DNA of 64,000 bases, from the NCBI GenBank assembly GCA_026168455.1, contig CM047425.1, positions 97,467,580 to 97,531,579 of the forward strand. Direction: 5' to 3'. Origin of the DNA: Theocolax elegans (Eukaryota; Arthropoda; Insecta; Hymenoptera; Cerocephalidae). The stretch's first letter is position 1, and each line of letters begins with the position of its first letter. The translations under genes and the position numbers were made by a program. Positions 55,886-64,000 of this stretch are shown here, piece by piece. The notes under the pieces were generated by a model, which was not told where the DNA came from, ran no database searches, and worked only from the letters and a program-made list of their open reading frames with translations.

Positions 55886-58288
55886 TCATAATTTTGCTGA
55901 TGACCTGTGTGCGTCTAGAGCCAATTCGACAGCGTATTTAGAAGTGCCAGGTGCTGTACATATACCATAGCCTCCATGTCCATAATTGTGAATAACCTTT
56001 TTTATAAAGAAAATAAGCGATGATTAAAGTGATAATTATTTTGTACACCTCATACGTGTTGTTGCAGTATCATTAATGTAAATGAAACAACTGTAATATT
56101 TTTAAAATTAAATTTGCAGTTGATAAAGTTTTCACAATTACTCGTCTTATTTGTAAAACATTACTTTATCAACATAAAAATAAAAAATTGTTAGTTGTTA
56201 CATTTAGACTAATGTTACTACACATAATTTATTTTCCTTAATTACCGTAGCAGTGTAAAGTCCATCTCTAACACGTTCTGGTTCAATTCGAACTCCACCT
56301 TCTCTGTAAGGACGTAAACCAGTTTTGTGTGTTACAGTCTCTGCTTGTTTTAAAGATGGTATTAATTTTTCACAACGATCGCGAATTGCGGCTAATTGAT
56401 AAGGACAAACATCAAGAGCCGAAGACTCAAATTCTCTACATCCTCCTAAAGTTGTTAAACCATCTGAGCCAGGTATAATATAAGTATGAAGTTCACCAAA
56501 GAAAAAAGTTTTAAGCCAAGGGGCTCGTACCTAAATTGCAATAAAATAATTTATTGATTTATACAATAATATATAATAAATATGTGCACATTTTTAATCA
56601 TTTTTCTTCTTCAAAGTGAAATATATTTCTTTAATTATTTTATATACTATCTGATAGTTTACTAAAAAAAAATCTGATAGTCATTTAATTCTGATAATCA
56701 GTATGAATAAGTTTTGCAACAAAAAAGAATTAATGAATAAAAATAGAAAACAAAAAAACAACTTTATACAAAAATGTACCTTTGTAACTTGACCTTTAAT
56801 GGGAACCATTTTAGTATCTTGGCAAAGGATTCTCGCCCCGAGTCCTGTACAATTCATAATAAAATCATAATCTTTCACAAGTTCTTTAATCGAATTGACT
56901 GGTTTCTCAATCAAATTTGTACCAGCTGCAGTCAACCTTTAATAAAAGAAAAATCACTTGGTACATATTCTTTATAGCAATGCTAATTATTTATTATATT
57001 AGAAATCACAGCTACTTCTTTCTAGCCCAAGGAAGATAATAATTAGGCTGAGTTAATAAAGTTGCTATAAAACTTCCATATTTCCAATTACCACCAACGA
57101 GTTGTAATTCATTTTCAGTCGCTTTTCGATAAATTGGTACTAAATTTTCCATCCACCTATTCTACGAAAGTATTTTGATAAATTTATATGATTTAAAAAT
57201 ATATTTTTCAACTAATAATATACATAAAGATATAATAATTTGCAAACCTTCACATGTTCAGGCGAAATATTAGAAAACAGATATCCTGAAATATTTGTAA
57301 CTCCAGCATCTGCAGCTTCTCTTGATCTGCTGATTGATTCGTAAAAACTGTATGAATCGTTTATCCATTTTCTGAAATAACAGAATTTTCGTACAATTAT
57401 CGTTAGGTAGATAAAAAATGTAATAATCATAAATTTCTGTAAATGAAATTTTGTTTGATGATATTATCTATTGTTTATCTTAAAATTATAATAATCGATA
57501 AAAATTCGATTATCAAAGTCTCTTATCTATGAATATTTTTGTTACTTATGGAAAGTTTGAAGTGTGTTCTATAGTAGTGAAATCATTCTTATCTTTTTTT
57601 AAATATTCATCTTATTAAAATTCGAAAAAAATTGTTTTTTTTTATAATGGTATGGTCATCAATATTAACATACAAGTACAATTGTATACATATCAAACAA
57701 CAAAACGTATTCAATTACCAATATGATTTCATTTTCCTATCGCTAAACTATGTGATTTATTTAATACAATTACAAACAAACATTTTAATTAAAAAAATAC
57801 AACATCATATATAAAAGATAGTGTATGCATATAATTATTTATTTTAAAGATAGAATTTATTTGTATAAATATGATGAGTAAATATATATAAAATATATTT
57901 TATTAATTTAATTTGAGTACATTAATTATTTTATTGTTACATACGTTATATTAATTGAAAATCAATTATTTTATTTCGAAAAAACGTTAAACAATATATC
58001 AATTAACGTTCTATAAATATTTATATTTCAATAAACGATTGTACAAACTTTAGTAATAATATTTGCAATCACACGGTAATTTGAATTAATAAAAAAAAAG
58101 AACCTTGCTATACGTTCAGTAGGACCATTATATGAAGTTCCTACACGAAAAATACCCGCAGCTACGTGGCTTGTAGTCTCTTCAAAATTAGCTGCTATAA
58201 CGTCGATTTGAGAATTGCGCAATTCTTCTTGTAACTGCAGTGCAGTAGTTAAACCAACGCAACCTCCACCCAAAACTGCGATCTTCAT
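55886..58288 (-). CDS. D-aspartate oxidase-type FAD-dependent D-amino-acid oxidase
   Basis: It oxidatively deaminates D-amino acids (probably acidic ones) to keto acid, ammonia and hydrogen peroxide, most likely in peroxisomes. Six exons join in frame at GT/AG sites, in transcript order: 58288-58104, 57371-57248, 57161-57016, 56936-56780, 56530-56246 and 55996-55886, giving 335 aa, normal for the family. Visible features are the N-terminal FAD fold VLGGGCVG (Gly7, Gly9, Gly12), the helical TSHVAAG segment, GLRPYR at 275-280 with the substrate-carboxylate Arg277, and the C-terminal signature VIHNYGHGGYGICTAPGTSK (300-319). Arg236 in GGCRE aligns with the Arg found in D-aspartate oxidases but not in D-amino-acid oxidases, favouring DDO. 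The last residues, AKL, form a PTS1 peroxisomal signal. An in-frame ATG at 58324 would add 12 residues; 58288 is preferred because the FAD motif normally starts within the first few residues. Nothing is missing or broken. Confidence 0.93.
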
Positions 58289-59456
58289 TGTCTCGTTCAG
58301 TTTAACAACTCCGTTACATTCCAATACCTCGATTGCTATTTATTCTTACTTATCTCCTTTGCAAGTGCTTGATTATCTTGTGTGTGGGGTGAAAGATGAT
58401 ATCGTTCCTTGTTTTATATACCAGGCTATTAATACGGTTATTCCCAAGTGTTTTTGGTCTTTCTTAATAGATTTGATTATTATGAATTAAATACAATATA
58501 TTTCATTTTATTAACTTTTAAAGTTGCTTATATTGTCAACGTATAGTTGATATTTTCTTAATTCGGAAACTCGTTACGCCTACGCAATTTCGTATACAAC
58601 CAGCTCTATTTGTACATGCGCATTGTAATCTTTCTTCATTTCTCTTTTGGAGTTAACTGAAAGTGAAAATGTAATGGTTTCAATTACAAGATAAGAATAA
58701 TAATAAAAGTAAATATTACTCTAGTTTGATTAAATTTGTATAGTACTTATATTTATTAATCTTGTGAATATTCCTCTGTACAATTTTACAAACGCTTATA
58801 TTATAGTAGATAAAAAAAACTTTTTATTTCAAAACTGTTTTTAACTTATACATAACAAAAGTTTTATATTACAATTAACATTCGATATTTTTTTTTTTGA
58901 TAAATTCAAAAGACTATATTTATCCAAATATTTACAAAATACGCGTTTAGATAAATATTTTACTTTATTAAGATTTCCATATATTTACAACTGCTTATCA
59001 TTATAATCGATTATTAAATAAAATCATTTTAATATTTATTGGGTGGGGTTAATAATAATAATTTACAAATTTTTATAAATGTTTATAAACGGAAAGTCAA
59101 ACACGACTTTATTTTATCTATATTTACACAATTTTTTTATTTCGCATAAAAATAACGCTGCTCATTTCAGTACCATTATAAAGCAATTACAACGTTGATT
59201 TCAAGAAATTAATTTAATGCAATCAAACGACATACTAAGTATTAACAATAGCGATTAACAAAATAGAAAATAATTACAAAACAAAATTGTTTAAATTGAA
59301 TATTGTTAAAACAAATTGCATAGCGAATTTTGAATTGAGCAAACAATTTTTTACACTAAATTCAATACTTTCCTCCAATTTAAAATTTCTGGTATTATGT
59401 TTCGCTCAAGTAATACTACTGTCTCATTCTATAAAAAGATGTCTATTTACAAAGAA

Positions 59457-59499
<43 letters not shown>

Positions 59500-60160
59500 A
59501 ATCTTAAGGAGTACAGTACGCCGTTTTTTACTTAAAAAAGAAATGCGAAAAGATGAGTACACGGAGAAAATGCGTTATAAATTTGTTTAATCATAAACGA
59601 AAATTCTAAGCACCACGCTAGTTAATCCTTCAAAGGTGATATATTTTACAATAGACGCAGATATTCTGCTATAAATAGTTATTAATCGTATATTTTAATA
59701 TGACCATATTTCACCATAAAATGATCTTTATTCATGCATATTTACAGAGAATACCATTAAAGAAAATTCGTAATTGACGAATAAATACACACACAATTAG
59801 TGATATAGTGTCATTTAAAAAATGTAACTTACAACATTAAACAAATCCGTTCTTTTAACGTATGATAACGAGTTGTTAAACTTGTTAGTTTGATATAGTT
59901 GCATGTTTTTAAATAGTAAAAAAATTTTTTTTTCTACATCAGAGAGTATTTTAAGCGCAAACCTTTTTATAGTTAATACTTTTTTATTACATTTATACGT
60001 GACTTGATGCTATTCACTAGTTTATAAAAAAATAAAGCTGCATCCATGGCCACCATTTTATCATTAAGTCCTTACTAACGTGGTGACTTTCTAACTTTAA
60101 CAAAGCCTCACTACATGAATCATATTCTCCGGGTACGCGAAAATGTCCTTTAAGCTAAGC
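58289..60160. other. Interval between the oxidase start and the SR-rich gene's stop
   Basis: It should hold the oxidase promoter and 5' UTR (right after 58288, including the alternative upstream ATG at 58324) and the 3' UTR of the upstream SR-rich gene, both on the minus strand. The sequence is AT-rich with a (TA)n run at 59465-59496. Small frames on both strands are AT-driven and not credible as genes. Confidence 0.5.
59465..59496. repeat. (TA)n microsatellite
   Basis: A TA run of about 16 units in the presumed intergenic or 3' UTR region. Confidence 0.9.
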
Positions 60161-63100
60161 TTAAGCTTTGCTGCAAGGTTGAATCGAGTAATTGAGAGGC
60201 GGTGGCGGAACGAGTAATGGCAGTGGTGTTGGTGGTGCCGAGACCACGGTGGAAGACGATGCATTCGTCGTTACAGAGGATGCGACTTTCGTTCCATTTG
60301 CTGCTGGTAGAGTGGTATTATTTGGCCCGTAAATCGAAAGGTAACTTGGCCAAAGATGCGGAGGCGGTGGCGATCCTGGAGGTGGTGGTGGAGGTGAACG
60401 ATCATCTATTTCATCTGAATCTTCAAGTATAGTAGTAATAGGTGGTGGTTTCGGTTTTTTCAGTTTGATGATCTTAACCTGTCGAAATATTTGTTTGTTA
60501 TTTGTACAGTAAATATATCAACACTAGTATCGATAAATATAATTAGACGTTATATAATAAACCAGTAATAAATATATATAATATAATTGTTGTTATTATT
60601 ACCTTAACTTTCTTCTTAGTTTTTTGTGGTTTCGTCCTTTTTTGCTTTTTTCTAATCTTTCTTGACCGCAATTTCTTGGAAATATCAAGTGTCAAATCTC
60701 CTCTTGTAATATTTGACGATGGTGGTGGAGGAGATGGCATATCGCCTTCACCACCGCTAGGACTAGTTCCCTCTCCAGGTTTTATTCCATCAGCAAATTG
60801 CACTGATTTCTTGATTCTTATCTTTTCGAAAATTTTTAAAGTAACCGATGTAGTCATCTTAACTTCGTCATCTATTTTAGTTTCGTCCTTATCTTTTTCG
60901 TTATCTTGAACATCTAATTCATTTAATATTCCATTGGTCATAGAAAGGTTCCTAAAATAATTAATACATATCAATATGAATTCTGTTAATTTAAAAAAAA
61001 TTTTTTTTTTGGACAGCATCTTACCCAAAACCAGGCAAAATGAGGATACCCTTGGCTGGCGGAGGTGGAATGACAGTAACACTTATTTCTTCTTGCTTAA
61101 CAACAACTGTATCGTCCGTCTCCTCCTCTGCTTCTACATCTTCGTTTTCTTCTTCGTCCTCTTCAGGTTCCGCTTCTTCCTCTTCTTCCTCATCTTCATC
61201 TCCTTCATCTTCTTCTTCGTCTTCCGCTTCTTGAGATAGTCGGACTACAGGTTCCTCTGCCTCTTCGCTTGTCGTTGGTATTACAACCTTGGTTTCGTCG
61301 CTTTCTCCTTCTTCATTTATGACTCCTTCTTTATTTCCAATGAGAACATTACCAGTGATTGTAGTAAAAATACCACTACTACTAGTGCTCGTACCTGGTG
61401 TGACCTTGGTTTTACCCAAGATTTTCTCCGCACGACGTTTGGCTCGTTCAAATCGTCGTCTTTCTTTCTCCTTGCGTTTTAAATCACGCAAACGTTTACG
61501 TTCTTCTTTCTCAAGTCGTCGAGCTTCGAGGATTGCCTCGTAGTTGTAAACAGGTTGTGCAACGGGTTCTATTTAACATTTGTATTATATATAGTTTTAG
61601 TTTGTACACGTAATGGTGTAATAAAAATTAGTAAACTATAAAAAATAAATTATTAATATTTCATTAGAAAATGTTTCTAATATTATAAAACGTAAATAAT
61701 TTATTAAAAATAAATTGTATTTTATCAAATCAATTCAACTACTGACTTTTTATGCAACTAAATGCTTTCATAATAAAGTCGAAAACAATTTAAATTTTGT
61801 CAGACCCAAATTACAAAAATATATGCATTTCAACCCAAAAATTATATTTAAAATATTGAATTAAAAATCTAAAAAAAATCATACGGAATAAACAAATTTG
61901 TCGTCGGTAAATTTGAGTAAAAAGGTATAAACTTTCAACCCAAAATTCTAATTAAATTATGCATGCAAAAGTCTGGAAAATTTGGGTATAATGTTTAAAC
62001 GTGCCTAAGAGCCTGACGTTCAGGGTGTTTTTTAAAAATTCATTATTTTGTTTATAAGAAAATATAATAATCATTTTGTAAGTCTGACATGTCCTTAATA
62101 AAACTTTCTTTAATTTTTAAATCATAAATACCTGGTGGTGGTGGTTTCGGAGCAGAAAAAGTGACCGCAGGACTTGTAACAACCTGTGGTGGTGGCAAAC
62201 CAGGAATAATCGGTTTAACGGTTGGTGGTACCTGTAGAACCGGCGGTAACGGCGAAGTAATGGCTGGAGAGGATGTTGGTCCTGTCGTAGATGGTGGTAC
62301 ATATCTCACTCCTGAACCAGAAGTTGGTGTTGTTGCAGAAGTCTGTTGGGTCCCAATAGACCAATCTATAGCCGTGGTTGGTACTACTTGTATTACATTA
62401 CCAATGCGAACTACTTGATTGGCATGTGTGACTGGTGGTGGAGGCGGTGGCTCTGGTCGTACTGGATATTCGGTCGGTACTACTTGTAGCACGTTACCAA
62501 CCTGTAATTAGACATTTTTAGTTTCGGCTATATTATTGATATTGAAAGGAGAAGTGGGCATATATAATTGAAATTTATAATTTCAAATCTTTCTTATTAA
62601 AACATTAATTGTATGTTGTATTTGTTGTATAAAAATAAACAATAAAATAGGATTGCTACTTATTCATCAATATATTTCTAATAATCAATATAAGATTTAT
62701 AATAATATTAAATAATACGATTAGTTTCTAACATTAATGTTTGTAAAAAAATCACCTGCAAAACTGTTTGCTGATGTCTGACAAAATGTCCATGATGTTG
62801 TCCTGGTGGTATATTTGGATATGCAGGAGTATTAGGAATAAACCCTGGAGATCCATAACATGGAGGTACAGAAGTTTCCGCAATAGGTTGCTTTTTAATT
62901 CCTAATTCTAATTCAAGTCTAAACAGAAAAACGTATAATTAATTATACGGTACCAACGACTTTTGAGTAAATTTTTGTATTTTTAATATGAATTAAATGT
63001 AATTTATAAATTTTACTTTTAAATAAAATAACCCACCTATCATCCAAGGATAGTCTTTTTGGTGAATCAGCTGGTTCATTTGCAATCCTTGGATAGGTCA

Positions 63101-64000
63101 AATTTCTGCCTTGATAGTAAGTATTATACTCAGGCTCTTCATTTTCATTCGGATATCGATAATGTGGAGCAATACTTCCTGGAGTTTCTTCAACCTCTCG
63201 ACTAATCGGAGTTTGATTGCGGCTAATTAATTGAGCTGATTCTTCGAGTGTTTCGGATGTTCCACCCGTCAATTGAATAATAGTGTCATTACGTCGCTGT
63301 CGATCAACCAAGGGCCGTACAGGTGTCACACAGGATGCTGCAGGTGGTTCGACAGGCCGAGGATGTGGTATTGATAAAGGTCTACTAACACCTTCGCTTA
63401 GACGTCGAAGATCATCTTCTACCAATCGCGACTTCTCTTCATCAATTCTCAAACGATCGGTATTATACCTTCTTACTGGAGAATAGGATCTAAATAAAAA
63501 GAATCATATGTGCAAAAATAAACAATTCATCAGTAATTGTAAATATTATCTACGGTTAAAATTTATAGATAGTAAAAAATTTAATAAATTCATAAAATTA
63601 TTTGCGTGATACGCAATGACTATAATTTAAAATGACAAATGATACAATTTTTTTCTGTAATTATTTATATAATGGCAATATATAATAGTCAATGAGAATA
63701 TGCTATTTATAAACATATTTTTTGTATAAATACGTAATAAAAAAATTACCTGGATCTGCGCGACTTATCAATAGCTCGGGAATCGTGATTCCTGTATCGC
63801 GATCTCGAGCTTGACCTACTTCGTGATCTTGATCTTGACCTCGTTCTCGATCTTGACCTCGATCTTGACAGTGACCTCGACCATGATCTAGACCTTGTAC
63901 GTGAACGAGCTCGGTGTTTAGATTTTGGAGGTGAAGATCGTCTTGATAACCGTGATGATGGTGATGACTTTCTCATTGAAGGTAACTTTTCACGTCGCGA
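60161..64000 (-). CDS. Arg/Ser-, Pro- and Glu-rich protein, C-terminal 815 aa (5' end outside window)
   Basis: This gene was not recognised as a named family. Seven exons join in frame at GT/AG sites, in transcript order: 64000-63750 (partial), 63489-63037, 62918-62756, 62501-62132, 61568-61025, 60951-60603 and 60478-60161, ending in TAA. The order of regions is an Arg/Ser dipeptide domain like those of splicing and nuclear-speckle proteins; a polar stretch starting RSYSPVRRYNTDRLRIDEE; a Pro/Thr-rich segment with two NV(L/I)QVVPT motifs; a Lys/Arg/Glu helix (EARRLEKEERKRLRDLKRKE) with likely coiled coil; a long Asp/Glu run; a basic segment after a Ser/Pro/Gly patch; and a Pro-rich tail. No enzyme domain, zinc finger, signal peptide or membrane segment is visible. 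Composition suggests a nuclear RNA-processing or transcription scaffold; this is inference. It lies upstream of, and on the same strand as, the oxidase, with separate promoters likely. Confidence 0.85.

Noticed and set aside
61040..61543. Ser-rich plus-strand frames opposite the acidic exon
   Set aside because: They are the antisense of GAA/GAG runs in the SR-rich gene, whose minus-strand exon joins in frame on both sides.

Overview
This is AT-rich eukaryotic nuclear DNA, most likely from an insect and plausibly a hymenopteran (ant, bee or wasp). The evidence is compact genes with 70-280 bp introns, arthropod-like protein sequences, many intact CpGs inside short GC-richer islands on an AT-rich background, abundant TA and GA microsatellites, and an intron-containing tRNA-Tyr. 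The order is inferred and the species cannot be named from the sequence.

Layout. (1) 1-4663: an AT-rich repeat complex made of interleaved inverted repeats; its left arm runs off the window start. (2) 4664-11558: no recognisable gene. (3) 11559-23787: a 12.2 kb block with matching terminal inverted repeats and TTAA duplications at its ends. It is almost filled by three families of tandem repeats. The largest is an ~8 kb satellite of about 36 copies of a ~225 bp monomer, each carrying a GC-rich 54-nt stem-loop palindrome. No transposase is visible, so it looks like a giant non-autonomous TTAA-type DNA transposon, or a satellite grown inside one. (4) 23788-49428: about 25.6 kb without recognisable genes, alternating AT-rich spacers with GC-richer islands and microsatellites. 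(5) 49429-64000: the gene-dense end.

Genes. tRNA-Tyr(GTA) with a 21-nt intron lies on the minus strand. mof (KAT8 family, MYST histone acetyltransferase) is on the plus strand with 7 coding exons and 474 aa, and looks complete. A D-aspartate oxidase-type flavoenzyme lies on the minus strand with 6 exons and 335 aa, ending in a peroxisomal AKL signal; it is convergent with mof. The last gene, on the minus strand, encodes the C-terminal 815 aa of an uncharacterised Arg/Ser-, Pro- and Glu-rich nuclear-type protein whose 5' end lies beyond base 64000. All exon joins were derived by hand from reading frame, GT/AG signals and family conservation. No functional link between the neighbours is evident apart from proximity.
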